From NCBI GenBank assembly GCA_037443785.1, contig JBBINR010000003.1, forward strand, positions 90,230 to 154,229: a stretch of DNA of 64,000 bases, in the 5' to 3' direction. This document shows positions 8,828 to 17,152 of this stretch, piece after piece. This stretch comes from JAQUOA01 sp037443785. Lineage in GTDB: Bacteria; Bacteroidota; Ignavibacteria; UBA10030; UBA8401. A model generated the notes under the pieces. That model was not told where the DNA came from, ran no database searches, and was given only the letters and a program-made list of their open reading frames with translations. The number at the start of each line of letters is the position of its first letter. Position 1 is the stretch's first letter. Made by a program: the position numbers and the translations under genes.

Positions 8828-8870
8828 TTAAGAGTGTCTAAACGAATTCTTAAAGTTTGATTAGAATAAG
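8828..8870 (-). promoter_or_regulatory. Predicted response-regulator binding box upstream of the DUF2231/two-component operon
   Basis: TTAA-like half-sites start at 8828 (TTAAGA), 8839 (weak, TAAACG), 8850 (TTAAAG) and 8861 (TTAGAA), all in an 11-bp phase. The block 8847-8870 matches 6175-6198 at 20 of 24 bases and lies about 76 bp upstream of the DUF2231 start. It suggests autoregulation of the two-component operon together with control of rubrerythrin. Confidence 0.5.
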
Positions 8871-8924
8871 CTACCGCACTAATTCAGATAGTTTCGTATA
8901 TTGACGGCAACACAGGATATTATC

Positions 8925-9845
8925 ATGATTCGCTTATTGCTGGTTGTATTGATCATATCGGCGTACGGTCAGAGTCAATCATTGACTGATCGTTATTCGT
9001 CTCTTGGCGAAATGTTTATTCATCAATTTTCTTCAGCACCATTTCCACATCCGATGCGTGCGAACGGTCATCTGTATGGTGGGAAAACATTTTCCGTCGA
9101 AGAGCATTACAAAGATAGCAGTGTTGCAATATTTGTTCCCAATTATTTTAAGCCGGCAAAAAGCGTGGATATTGTTGTTTATTTCCACGGCTGGAATAAC
9201 AATCTCGACAGTGCATGCGCGCAATTTCAATTGATCGAACAGTTTGCCGAGGCAAAGAAAAATGCCATTTTTGTTTTTCCTGAAGGACCGAAAGATTCAC
9301 CGGATTCATTCGGCGGTAAGCTGGAAGAAAAAGATGGTTTAAAAAATCTCGTGAATGATGTTTTAATTTTCTTGAAACAGAAAAAGAAAATTACTCACCC
9401 AGATGTCGGGAAGATTATTCTTGCTGGTCATAGCGGCGCGTATCGGGTGATTTCGTTTTGCTTAATGCGTGGAGGTGTGACAGAAAAGATTTCCGATGTG
9501 ATTTTATTTGACGCTCTGTATGGTCAAACAGAAAAATTCGCTCATTGGAGTGATCATTACAAAAATCGTTTCATCGATATTTATACCGATAGCGGAGGAA
9601 CAAAAAGTGAATCCGAGCTGCTCATGACGGATCTTGAAGGCTGGAGAATTCCATTTTTTGCAACAGATGAAAAGAATTTAACGAGCCATGATCTTGTGAA
9701 GAACCGTTTGATATTTATTCATTCTGATCTTTCGCATAACGAAGTGATTGCAGCACGGAAACAATTTCTTCGATTTCTTGAAACAAGCCGAATGAAACCG
9801 ATTCGTGCAGCGGAAAATCAATCAACCATAAAAGGCAAGCCATGA
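8925..9845 (+). CDS. Exported alpha/beta-hydrolase-like protein
   Basis: About 306 residues with a short signal peptide (MIRLLLVVLIISAYGQS). The body resembles the alpha/beta hydrolase or esterase fold: VDIVVYFHGWNNN (oxyanion-type HGW region), IFVFPEGP, and a nucleophile-elbow-like LAGHSGAYRV carrying the candidate Ser. A late SDLSHNEV could supply the His. The substrate is not recognisable. The start at 8925 has AGGA upstream; an upstream TTG would add eight residues before the signal peptide. It overlaps the aldo/keto reductase gene by 4 bp (ATGA), so it opens a four-gene operon. Confidence 0.7.
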   Translation: MIRLLLVVLIISAYGQSQSLTDRYSSLGEMFIHQFSSAPFPHPMRANGHLYGGKTFSVEEHYKDSSVAIFVPNYFKPAKSVDIVVYFHGWNNNLDSACAQFQLIEQFAEAKKNAIFVFPEGPKDSPDSFGGKLEEKDGLKNLVNDVLIFLKQKKKITHPDVGKIILAGHSGAYRVISFCLMRGGVTEKISDVILFDALYGQTEKFAHWSDHYKNRFIDIYTDSGGTKSESELLMTDLEGWRIPFFATDEKNLTSHDLVKNRLIFIHSDLSHNEVIAARKQFLRFLETSRMKPIRAAENQSTIKGKP

Positions 9846-10873
9846 AATACAAACTTCTCGGGAAATCCGGATTGCGTGTTTCCGAACTTTGTCTTGGGAC
9901 GATGACGTTCGGTGAAGAATGGGGATGGGGCGCATCGGTGGACGAATGCAAAAAAATGTACGATATATTTCGGAAAGCTGGCGGGAATTTTATCGACACA
10001 GCCAACCGTTATACCGAAGGAACATCCGAAAAAATTGTCGGCGATTTAATTGCGCAAGAGCGGGAAAGCATTGTGCTTGCGACAAAATATACTCTAAAGA
10101 TGAAAAATGGCGATCCGAATTGGTCCGGCAATCATCGGAAAAATTTCATGCAATCGCTTCATCACAGTTTACGCAGGTTGAAAACCGATTACATCGATCT
10201 CTATTGGCTTCACGCGTGGGATTACACGACTCCCGTCGAAGAAATTCTGCGGGCAATCGATGACGCAGTGCGTCAGGGAAAAATTCTTTATGTCGGAATT
10301 TCTGATACGCCGGCATGGATTGTTTCACAAATGAACACGGTTGCCGAACTCCGCGGTTGGACCCGTTTTGTCGGATTGCAAATCGAATACAGCTTAGTGC
10401 AGCGAACAGGTGAACGCGAATTATTGCCGATGGCAAAAGCGTTTGATATGGCGGTGCTTCCGTGGTCGCCGCTTGGTGCAGGGGTATTAACAGGAAAATA
10501 TTCTGAAAAACATTCGGGCAAAACGCGATTGAAAGAAGGAAGCAGGCGCTTAAGTGAACGGAATTTAAGAATTGCCAGTGAGGTAGTCGCTGTCGCAAAG
10601 AAAATTGGAGTGCCGCCGCCCCAAGTTGCATTGGCATGGATTCGCCAGCATGAAGGAATTTTAATTCCAATTATTGGAGGAACGAAAGCATCGCACGTAG
10701 AAGAAAATATTGGTTGTCTTAAAGTTGCCCTGAACGCTGACGATATGAAACGATTGAATGATGTCAGTGCGATCGAAATGGGTTTTCCGTACGAATTTCT
10801 TGAAAGTAATCCGATCCGAGAAATTGTCTATGGCGGAATGTATGACGCGATCGAGAACCATCGAAAACTATGA
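9842..10873 (+). CDS. Aldo/keto reductase
   Basis: About 343 residues with a TIM-barrel aldo/keto reductase pattern: LGKSGLRVSELCLGTMTFG, FIDTANRYTEGTSEKIVG (catalytic Asp and Tyr), VLATKYTL (catalytic Lys), YIDLYWLHAWD (catalytic His), VGISDTPAW, and VLPWSPLGAGVLTGKY near the NADPH site. C-terminal PIIGGTKASHVEEN is typical. It reduces carbonyl compounds with NADPH; the physiological substrate is unknown. It overlaps its neighbours on both sides by 4 bp (ATGA), indicating translational coupling. Confidence 0.93.
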   Translation: MKYKLLGKSGLRVSELCLGTMTFGEEWGWGASVDECKKMYDIFRKAGGNFIDTANRYTEGTSEKIVGDLIAQERESIVLATKYTLKMKNGDPNWSGNHRKNFMQSLHHSLRRLKTDYIDLYWLHAWDYTTPVEEILRAIDDAVRQGKILYVGISDTPAWIVSQMNTVAELRGWTRFVGLQIEYSLVQRTGERELLPMAKAFDMAVLPWSPLGAGVLTGKYSEKHSGKTRLKEGSRRLSERNLRIASEVVAVAKKIGVPPPQVALAWIRQHEGILIPIIGGTKASHVEENIGCLKVALNADDMKRLNDVSAIEMGFPYEFLESNPIREIVYGGMYDAIENHRKL

Positions 10874-11190
10874 AGCCGGAAATTTTTCTTCCGTTTATCG
10901 ATCTTGGTATAAAATTTTTTCTTTATATTCTTGCGGGAAAAATTCGTAAAATTACAATTCCATTGGTAACGTGTGCGGCGGCGGCAGGCGTTTCAATTTT
11001 GGTTGGTATGTTCCAAATGCCTGAATTGTTAAGTTTTGCTTTCGCCATTGGGCTTGCAGCATTCCTCATTGTAAGAAATTCGGATGTTGAAATTTATCCG
11101 GATGGAATTATGATTCCATTTGCCGTTGAAATTGTGGCGGCGTTTCTTCTTACGTTTGGAATTGCACCTCTGTTAAACTCTATAGGATGA
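10870..11190 (+). CDS. Small hypothetical membrane protein
   Basis: About 106 residues, mostly hydrophobic, with three likely membrane segments (ITIPLVTCAAAAGVSILVG; SFAFAIGLAAFLIV; IVAAFLLTFGIAPLL). I do not recognise the family. It overlaps the aldo/keto reductase by 4 bp and ends 4 bp before the QueF-family gene, so it belongs to the same operon. The conserved spacing suggests a real gene despite its size. Confidence 0.65.
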   Translation: MKPEIFLPFIDLGIKFFLYILAGKIRKITIPLVTCAAAAGVSILVGMFQMPELLSFAFAIGLAAFLIVRNSDVEIYPDGIMIPFAVEIVAAFLLTFGIAPLLNSIG

Positions 11191-11194
11191 TACT

Positions 11195-11608
11195 ATGAAA
11201 AAATCGAAACTCACCCAAGCTGACGATCTTGATGCGCTTTCTTTATTGGGTAAAGAAGGGAAACCGCAAAAAAGGTTGGAAGTTTTTCCAAATCATCATA
11301 AAGATCGCAATTATCTGATCACATTGGAAACGAATGAGTTTACTTCACTCGGTCCGGTAAATGCACAACCGGATTTTGCCACAATGACAATCAGCTATAT
11401 ACCGAATAAATTTGTTGTTGAATCGAAATCTCTGAAACTCTATCTCCAATCATTCCGCAATGAAGAAACATTTTACGAACATGTGGTGAATGTTATTTTG
11501 GATGACCTTCTTGAAGCCGTAAAACCGCGATGGTGTAAAGTTACAGGTAAGTTTGCAGTTCGCGGTGGAATAGCAATGACCGTGGAATCAGAATGGGGGA
11601 AGAAATAA
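11195..11608 (+). CDS. queF: QueF-family protein (preQ1 synthase-like) lacking the catalytic cysteine
   Basis: About 137 residues, the short single-domain QueF type of the tunnelling fold. It aligns clearly with NADPH-dependent 7-cyano-7-deazaguanine reductase: EFTSLGPVNAQPDFAT, ISYIP, ESKSLKLYLQSFRNE and GKFAVRGGI. In the characterised Bacillus enzyme the first motif reads SLCPKTGQPDF, and its Cys (Cys55) forms the thioimide with substrate. Here that position is Gly53 (GGT at 11351-11353). The partner region FHEDC is FYEHV, so the second Cys (Cys99) is also absent. It may be a non-reductase member of the family, or the queuosine pathway may use another enzyme. Membership is firm; activity as a preQ0 reductase is doubtful. 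Confidence 0.8.
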   Translation: MKKSKLTQADDLDALSLLGKEGKPQKRLEVFPNHHKDRNYLITLETNEFTSLGPVNAQPDFATMTISYIPNKFVVESKSLKLYLQSFRNEETFYEHVVNVILDDLLEAVKPRWCKVTGKFAVRGGIAMTVESEWGKK

Positions 11609-11612
11609 AGAA

Positions 11613-11639
11613 CCTGCGAAGTGTACAAATCTTCGCAGG
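11613..11639. terminator. Hairpin between convergent genes
   Basis: CCTGCGAAG (11613-11621) and CTTCGCAGG (11631-11639) form a perfect 9-bp stem with a 9-nt loop, right after the QueF-family stop and before the convergent cupin gene. The T-rich tail is weak on both sides, so it may act as a modest bidirectional terminator. Confidence 0.55.
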
Positions 11640-11648
11640 CTATGATTG

Positions 11649-12146
11649 TTAATGAGTGAGTTTTTCAATAATAGATTTGTGTTGCGGGAACTGCATTATT
11701 AATTCATCTCTTTTGGCAAGTTCAAAATCATCGAAATCAAATCCCGGTGCAACAAAACAACCGACCAGCGAAAATGAATCAGATTCATCGACGGTTCCGC
11801 CAAACCAATTTCCGTGAGTGACAACGGCAAACGGTTGTTCGTTTTTCCCTAAATTCTTTCCGATATGCTGTTGTAAATAATTTCCGCTGGGATCAATCGA
11901 ATGAATTGTTAACGCACTTCCGTCGATATGAAACCATTGCTCATCGGATTTCAATCGGTGGAATGAAGAAATATCTTTGCTTTCAAGCAGATAATAAATT
12001 GTTGTTGCGAATGATCTTCCGCTCGTGTACCGCGATGGCAGCGATAATTGCGGGATAATTCCCTCTGCACGATAAATTTCCTTGAAAGAACCCCCTTCGG
12101 GATGAGATTGCAAATGTAATTTTTCAATCCAATGTTTAGCGTTCAT
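11649..12146 (-). CDS. Cupin-fold protein of the DUF985 family
   Basis: About 165 residues beginning MNAKHWIEKLHLQSHPEGGSF, typical of DUF985 cupins, with YYLLESKDISSFHRLKSDEQW, WFHIDGSALTIHSI and SLVGCFVAPGFDF. These proteins have a double-stranded beta-helix with His/Glu ligands; the family's biochemical role is not settled. The ATG at 12146 is preferred over an upstream in-frame ATG at 12182, which would lie within the pta coding region. It begins a few bases after the pta stop, so the two are likely cotranscribed. Confidence 0.88.
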   Translation of the reverse strand: MNAKHWIEKLHLQSHPEGGSFKEIYRAEGIIPQLSLPSRYTSGRSFATTIYYLLESKDISSFHRLKSDEQWFHIDGSALTIHSIDPSGNYLQQHIGKNLGKNEQPFAVVTHGNWFGGTVDESDSFSLVGCFVAPGFDFDDFELAKRDELIMQFPQHKSIIEKLTH

Positions 12147-12150
12147 TACA

Positions 12151-13137
12151 TCAAGCCGCTCCCATGACCACATTGATTGCAACAGTATTCACGATATCTT
12201 CAACACTGCACCCTCGCGAAAGATCGAACGCCGGACGTTTTAATCCTTGTACAACCGGGCCAATGGCTTCCGCTCCGCCCAGACGCTGCGCAAGTTTGTA
12301 GCCAATATTTCCTGCATTCAAGTCCGGAAAGACCAGAACGTTTGCGGTACCCGCAACATCGCTCCCGGGGGCTTTTGATATTCCGACTTTTGGTACAATG
12401 GCAGCATCAAGTTGTAATTCGCCGTCAAGTTTCAATGTTGGGTTTTTTTGCCGTGCAATCAGCGTCGCTTTCTGAACTTTTTCAACAAGCACATGTGCTG
12501 CGCTTCCTTTTGTCGAGAATGATAGCATCGCAACACGCGGTTCTTCGCCGGTTATTCTAAAATGATTTTCTGCTGACGTAAGTGCGATATCGGCAAGCTG
12601 TTCTGCTGTCGGATCTGGAACAACGGCACAATCGGCAAATGTCAGCAATCGAGTTGGAAATACCATGGCAAAAAAACTCGAGACTACACTGATTCCTTCT
12701 TTCATCCCGATAATTTGAATTGCTGCACGAAGGACATCGCCGGTAGTCGAGAGAGATCCGGCAACACTTCCATCGGCCATTCCTTCTCTCACCATCATCG
12801 CTCCGAAGAAGAGAGGTTTCTTCATCACTTCCTGTGCTTCAGTGAACTGCAGGCCTTTCGATTTTCTCAGGGTGAAATATACATGAGAAAAATCTGAAAG
12901 CTTCTCCGATTTTACGGGGTCGACGACGCGAATGTTTTGCAGTGAACTGTTTTCTTGATCCGCCTTTGTTCGAATATCTTCTTCATTGCCGATGAGAATT
13001 GGAGTCGCAATCCCTTCATCTGCAAGAATTCGTGCTGCTTTTATTGTCCGGGGATCGGTTGCATCGGGAAGGACGATAGTTTTTTTAAGTTGCTTAGCTT
13101 TGTTTCTTGTTTCGGTAATAAAATTTTGGGGATTCAT
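12151..13137 (-). CDS. pta: Phosphate acetyltransferase
   Basis: About 328 residues, matching the single-domain PTA_PTB type without the N-terminal DRTGG extension. Recognisable stretches are KKTIVLPDATDPRTIKAA, FFGAMMVREGMADGSVAGS, LTFADCAVVPDPTAEQLADIA, AMLSFSTKGSA, GELQLDAAIVP and PGSDVAGTANVLVFPDLNAGNIGYKL-type ending. It interconverts acetyl-CoA and acetyl phosphate. ATG 13137 follows AGGAATAT; an upstream ATG at 13185 is less likely. No acetate kinase gene is adjacent. Confidence 0.93.
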   Translation of the reverse strand: MNPQNFITETRNKAKQLKKTIVLPDATDPRTIKAARILADEGIATPILIGNEEDIRTKADQENSSLQNIRVVDPVKSEKLSDFSHVYFTLRKSKGLQFTEAQEVMKKPLFFGAMMVREGMADGSVAGSLSTTGDVLRAAIQIIGMKEGISVVSSFFAMVFPTRLLTFADCAVVPDPTAEQLADIALTSAENHFRITGEEPRVAMLSFSTKGSAAHVLVEKVQKATLIARQKNPTLKLDGELQLDAAIVPKVGISKAPGSDVAGTANVLVFPDLNAGNIGYKLAQRLGGAEAIGPVVQGLKRPAFDLSRGCSVEDIVNTVAINVVMGAA

Positions 13138-13257
13138 GATAGTATATTCCTGTTTTTCAAAAAAATAAACCTGTGAACAATTCATTCTATAGAAATTTTG
13201 CTAAGAATTCAACGTCAATAAAGTTGCTGACGAAATGGCAATTACAAGCTAAGGCAA

Positions 13258-13310
13258 AAAGTCTCAAAATCAGTCTAAATTGAATTAATTTTCATTAATG
13301 TTGAGACTTT
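13258..13310. promoter_or_regulatory. Perfect 10-bp inverted repeat upstream of miaB
   Basis: AAAGTCTCAA (13258-13267) is the exact reverse complement of TTGAGACTTT (13301-13310), with a 33-bp AT-rich centre. It lies in the divergent gap between pta and miaB, about 43 bp before the miaB ATG. It could be an operator or a leader hairpin; no further evidence. Confidence 0.35.
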
Positions 13311-13352
13311 CAGTTGTCCAAATGTCAGTCATGCGGTATATTTGTAGTGCTT

Positions 13353-14672
13353 ATGACTCAAAAACAAAAACAATTGTATATGGAAACCTACGGCTGCCAG
13401 ATGAATATGGCAGATACCGAAGTTGTTTTAAGTGTTATGGACAGTGTTGGCTATAAACTAACCAACGACGCATCTGTTGCCGATGTAATTTTAGTGAATA
13501 CCTGCAGTGTGCGCGACAATGCCGAAGCGCGGGTGAAACAGCGCATATCCGAATTAAAAACTCACAAACATAAGAATCCCGATGTATTGATTGGCGTGCT
13601 TGGTTGCATGGCAGAGCGATTACGTACCGAATTGATTGACAAAAATAATGTTGTTGACGTGGTTGTCGGTCCGGATGAATATCGAAAATTACCGAAACTT
13701 GTTGAAGATGCGTACGCCGGTCAGCGGGGAATTGCTGTAAAATTATCGCGCGTAGAAAATTACGATGATATCACTCCGTTACGGACAGAAGGAATTAGTG
13801 CATGGATTTCGGTGATGCGCGGTTGTGATAAGTTTTGCACATTTTGTGTTGTGCCTTTCACACGCGGGCGTGAACGAAGTAGAACTTTGAAAAGTGTGGT
13901 GGAAGAAGTGCATAAATTAAGTGCGCAGGGATTCAAAGAAATAACCCTGCTCGGACAAAATGTAAATTCCTATCACGACGGCGAATATGATTTCGCCGGA
14001 TTACTTGCTGCAGTGGCAAAAGTTGATCGCACCATGCGAGTTCGATTTACGACATCTCATCCGCAAGATATGAGCAATGCGCTGATTGAAACAATGGCAG
14101 CCCACGACAATATTTGCAAATACATTCACCTGCCCGTGCAGTCTGGTTCAAATCGTATTTTAAAACTCATGAACAGAACGTATACGATTGAACATTATCT
14201 TGAATTATTGGACAAAATCAAGATTGCAATGCCGGGAGCAAGCTTTTCTACCGATATCATGGCAGGATTTCCTACCGAAACTGATGATGATCACAACTTA
14301 ACTCTTAATGTGTTAAAAGAAGTAAAATACGACGGCGCCTACATGTTTAAATATTCTCCCCGAGAAAATACAAAAGCATGGGAGATGGGAGATGATGTAG
14401 CAGAAGAAAAGAAACTTGAACGTCTCAATGAAATCATCACTCTTCAGCAAGAAATTTCTTTTGAATTGAATCAATCGATGATCGGCAAAACGATTGAAGT
14501 CCTTGTTGAGCGTGACAGCTCGCGTTCATCGGATGATCTTTTAGGAAGAACGGATACAAACAAGAAAACATTGTTTGCAAGAGAAGATGCGCAAGTTGGG
14601 CAATATCGAACAGTTACCGTTGAGCGAGCAACAGCGCACACGCTGTTCGGAAAATTAGTAAATATCAATTAA
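13353..14672 (+). CDS. miaB: tRNA-2-methylthio-N6-dimethylallyladenosine synthase (MiaB)
   Basis: About 439 residues with the full methylthiotransferase layout. The N-terminal UPF0004 domain has YMETYGCQMNMADTE, NTCSVRDNAE and GVLGCMAER, giving three Cys for the auxiliary cluster. The radical SAM core has the CxxxCxxC motif in RGCDKFCTFCVVP, followed by RGRERSR, and a C-terminal TRAM domain ends the protein. It methylthiolates i6A37 of tRNAs that read UNN codons. Alternative TTG or GTG starts upstream (13314, 13347) would add 13 or 2 residues; ATG 13353 gives a normal N-terminus. Confidence 0.95.
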   Translation: MTQKQKQLYMETYGCQMNMADTEVVLSVMDSVGYKLTNDASVADVILVNTCSVRDNAEARVKQRISELKTHKHKNPDVLIGVLGCMAERLRTELIDKNNVVDVVVGPDEYRKLPKLVEDAYAGQRGIAVKLSRVENYDDITPLRTEGISAWISVMRGCDKFCTFCVVPFTRGRERSRTLKSVVEEVHKLSAQGFKEITLLGQNVNSYHDGEYDFAGLLAAVAKVDRTMRVRFTTSHPQDMSNALIETMAAHDNICKYIHLPVQSGSNRILKLMNRTYTIEHYLELLDKIKIAMPGASFSTDIMAGFPTETDDDHNLTLNVLKEVKYDGAYMFKYSPRENTKAWEMGDDVAEEKKLERLNEIITLQQEISFELNQSMIGKTIEVLVERDSSRSSDDLLGRTDTNKKTLFAREDAQVGQYRTVTVERATAHTLFGKLVNIN

Positions 14673-14693
14673 TGTTAGCGCAAAGGTGATGAA

Positions 14694-15437
14694 ATGATAA
14701 AACATATCCTGCTTCTGTTCATGTGCTTTTCACCAATAGTGTTTGCGCAGATGACGGAAGAAGATGTTCGTGCAAAATTAGATCTTGTTCATAATGGAAA
14801 GATCAATCAGATTCGATCAGAAATTCCGTCGCTTCAACAAAAATATCCGAACGATCCGGGTGTTGCCTATCTCGATGCGTTTACGACTCAAGAAGGTTCA
14901 CAAGCAGTCAAAAAATATCAAATCATGGCAGATAAATACCCAAAAAGCATTTGGGCAGATGATGCACTTTACCGGATTTACCAATATTACTATGCTGTTG
15001 GATTGTATAAAACGGCCGATGCAAAAATGGAGAAATTAAACAAAGACTATCCGAATTCCATTTACGCAAAGAAAGAAATCTCAGTTCCGCAAAAACTTGC
15101 AGAAACGGCACCGGCAGTTCAAGAAAGTTCAATGGTCAAAGAGCCTTCTGTGGAACAAAAACAGGAACCGGCATTATCTCAGCCATCCGCGGTGATTGCC
15201 AAAGGCGGATTTGCGGTGCAAGTCGGGGTGTATTCTCTCGAACCAACCGCGATTCAACAGTCAAACATTTTTTCCAAAACGGTCGGTAAGCAGGCAACAG
15301 TATTTCAAAAGCAAAGCAATGGCAGAACGGTATTCGCTGTTGCATTCGAAGGGTTTGAGAACGAACAATCAGCGCGATTGTTTGGCAGTGAATTGAAATC
15401 AAAATTTAATATGGATTGGTTTCTCGTAAAGCGCTAA
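14694..15437 (+). CDS. Exported TPR/SPOR-domain protein
   Basis: About 247 residues. A signal peptide (MIKHILLLFMCFSPIVFAQ) precedes a TPR-like helical region (~20-140) with AVKKYQIMADKYPKSIWADDALYRI, a Pro/Glu/Gln linker, and a C-terminal SPOR domain (~168-247) beginning GGFAVQVGVYSLEPTA. SPOR domains bind denuded peptidoglycan glycan strands, so a periplasmic envelope role is likely. It follows miaB by 21 bp, and its stop codon abuts the start of the sigma-54 activator, so translation of the two is probably coupled. Confidence 0.82.
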   Translation: MIKHILLLFMCFSPIVFAQMTEEDVRAKLDLVHNGKINQIRSEIPSLQQKYPNDPGVAYLDAFTTQEGSQAVKKYQIMADKYPKSIWADDALYRIYQYYYAVGLYKTADAKMEKLNKDYPNSIYAKKEISVPQKLAETAPAVQESSMVKEPSVEQKQEPALSQPSAVIAKGGFAVQVGVYSLEPTAIQQSNIFSKTVGKQATVFQKQSNGRTVFAVAFEGFENEQSARLFGSELKSKFNMDWFLVKR

Positions 15438-16577
15438 ATGAACATATCGGCAGAAAATATAGGAGGGAATGAATTCCAAAAGCAATTTGGGATTGTCGGC
15501 AACTCGCTGGAGATGCTGGAACTTGTCCAGGTTCTTCAACATGTTGCCCCAACGGATATTACCGTACTTATCACCGGAGAAAGCGGTGTTGGAAAAGAAG
15601 TGATCGCGCAGGCAATTCACGGTGCAAGTAAGCGATCAAAAAAACCGATGATGACGGTGAATTGCGGCGCGATTCCGGAAGGAATTATCGAATCAGAATT
15701 GTTCGGTCATGAACGCGGATCGTTTACCGGTGCAAGCAGCGAACGAAAAGGATATTTTGAGCTTGCCGACGGCGGGACAATTTTTTTGGATGAGATCGGC
15801 GAACTGCCTATTGCAACGCAGGTGAAGTTTCTCCGCATTTTAGAAAATGGCGAATTTCTCCGCGTTGGCTCTTCCGTTGCACGCAAAGTTGATGTGCGTG
15901 TTATTGCCGCAACGAATAAAGATCTGGAGCAGGAAGCTCGCAACGGAAATTTTCGTCAGGATCTTTTTTTCCGGCTTCGTTCAGTCAATATCAGAATTCC
16001 GGCCTTGCGTGAACGGCGCGAAGATATTCCATTGCTTTTTGAAAAATTTGTGAAAGAATTTTCAGAAAAAAATGGAATCGTGTTCAATGGTGTTACCCCT
16101 GCGGCAATGGAAATGCTGCAAAGTTATTACTGGCATGGAAATGTGCGCGAACTTCGGAATGTCGTCGAAAGCATGATTGTGATCGAACGGGGAAAGAAAA
16201 TTGACGTTGATGATGTGCAGAAATATCTTCGCTTTGGCAGTGATGATCGCAGTCTGCCGATGATTATTCCGAAACGCAATGATTTTGACGAACGGCAGTT
16301 GATCTATCATGCGTTGATGGATATGAAGAATGATATCCTTGAATTAAAAAATCTTTTAAAAAATGCTGCCGGCGGAGAAGTTCCTGAAAATCATCAACCG
16401 CTGCTTTCATCGGTTCATACAACGGCAATTCCGGAAACAGTGTCTCTGGAAGAGATGGAGCGAAGAATGATTGAGAATTCATTAAAGAAGTATCATGGCA
16501 ACAGAAGATTGGCAGCAACGGAATTGAAAATATCGGAACGTACCCTGTACAGAAAAATAAAAGAGTTTGGATTGTAG
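15438..16577 (+). CDS. Sigma-54-dependent transcriptional activator (AAA+, no receiver domain)
   Basis: About 379 residues. The AAA+ core begins near residue 20 and has Walker A GESGVGKE, the sigma-54 contact loop as GSFTGA (usual form GAFTGA), Walker B GGTIFLDEIGELP and the sensor region FRQDLFFRLRSVNIRIPALRERREDIP. The C-terminal Fis-type helix-turn-helix (GNRRLAATELKISERTLYRKI) binds DNA. There is no N-terminal receiver or sensor domain, so activity may be controlled by partners or by abundance. It abuts the SPOR gene (stop/ATG adjacent) and is followed directly by the LptE-like gene, hinting at a role in envelope gene control. Confidence 0.92.
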   Translation: MNISAENIGGNEFQKQFGIVGNSLEMLELVQVLQHVAPTDITVLITGESGVGKEVIAQAIHGASKRSKKPMMTVNCGAIPEGIIESELFGHERGSFTGASSERKGYFELADGGTIFLDEIGELPIATQVKFLRILENGEFLRVGSSVARKVDVRVIAATNKDLEQEARNGNFRQDLFFRLRSVNIRIPALRERREDIPLLFEKFVKEFSEKNGIVFNGVTPAAMEMLQSYYWHGNVRELRNVVESMIVIERGKKIDVDDVQKYLRFGSDDRSLPMIIPKRNDFDERQLIYHALMDMKNDILELKNLLKNAAGGEVPENHQPLLSSVHTTAIPETVSLEEMERRMIENSLKKYHGNRRLAATELKISERTLYRKIKEFGL

Positions 16578-16578
16578 A

Positions 16579-17109
16579 ATGATTGCATTGGATTACAAAA
16601 ATCGAGAAGCATGGGTGAAAAAAAATGTTGTTAGAATAATCGTTTTTTTCCTTTCACTTTTCAGCTTTGGGTGTTACGGTTTCAGTGGTTCTTCCGTGCC
16701 CGCGCATTTGAAAACAGTTGCTATTCCGCTGTTTGAAGATGTAAGCGGATTTGGTGAGGCGGGAGTTCGTGAAAAGTTTACACAGCAGCTGATTCAGCTT
16801 TTTGTGAATGACAACAGCCTTGAAATCGGCGAGCGCTTAACGTCCGATTCGATTCTTGAAGGAACAATCACAACAATTACCGATGCACCGTCGATTATTG
16901 CCCCCGGCGAACAAGTAACGAAACGAAAAATCACGGTGATCATCCATGCGACGTTCACCGATATGAAATTTAGAAAAAAGGTTTGGGAAAAGGATTTTTC
17001 AAATTGGGGAGAATATGAACAGGGATCTCAAACACGAACCGTTGCCGTCGATGAAGCAATTCGGAAGGTTGCAGAAGACATTCTTCTCGAAACGGTTTCC
17101 GGCTGGTAA
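16579..17109 (+). CDS. lptE: LptE-like LPS-assembly lipoprotein
   Basis: About 176 residues from this ATG. A GTG at 16615 would start at MKKNVVRIIVFFLSLFSFGC, which is a clean lipoprotein signal with a lipobox ending at Cys, and may be the true start. The mature part, VPAHLKTVAIPLFEDVSG, REKFTQQLIQLF and DSILEGTITTITDAPS, resembles the LptE family of Bacteroidota. LptE plugs the LptD barrel and helps insert lipopolysaccharide into the outer membrane. It lies 1 bp after the sigma-54 activator stop. Confidence 0.78.
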   Translation: MIALDYKNREAWVKKNVVRIIVFFLSLFSFGCYGFSGSSVPAHLKTVAIPLFEDVSGFGEAGVREKFTQQLIQLFVNDNSLEIGERLTSDSILEGTITTITDAPSIIAPGEQVTKRKITVIIHATFTDMKFRKKVWEKDFSNWGEYEQGSQTRTVAVDEAIRKVAEDILLETVSGW

Positions 17110-17152
17110 AAGAAATGAAAACACTATTATATAAAGGTTAAATAAAACTACA

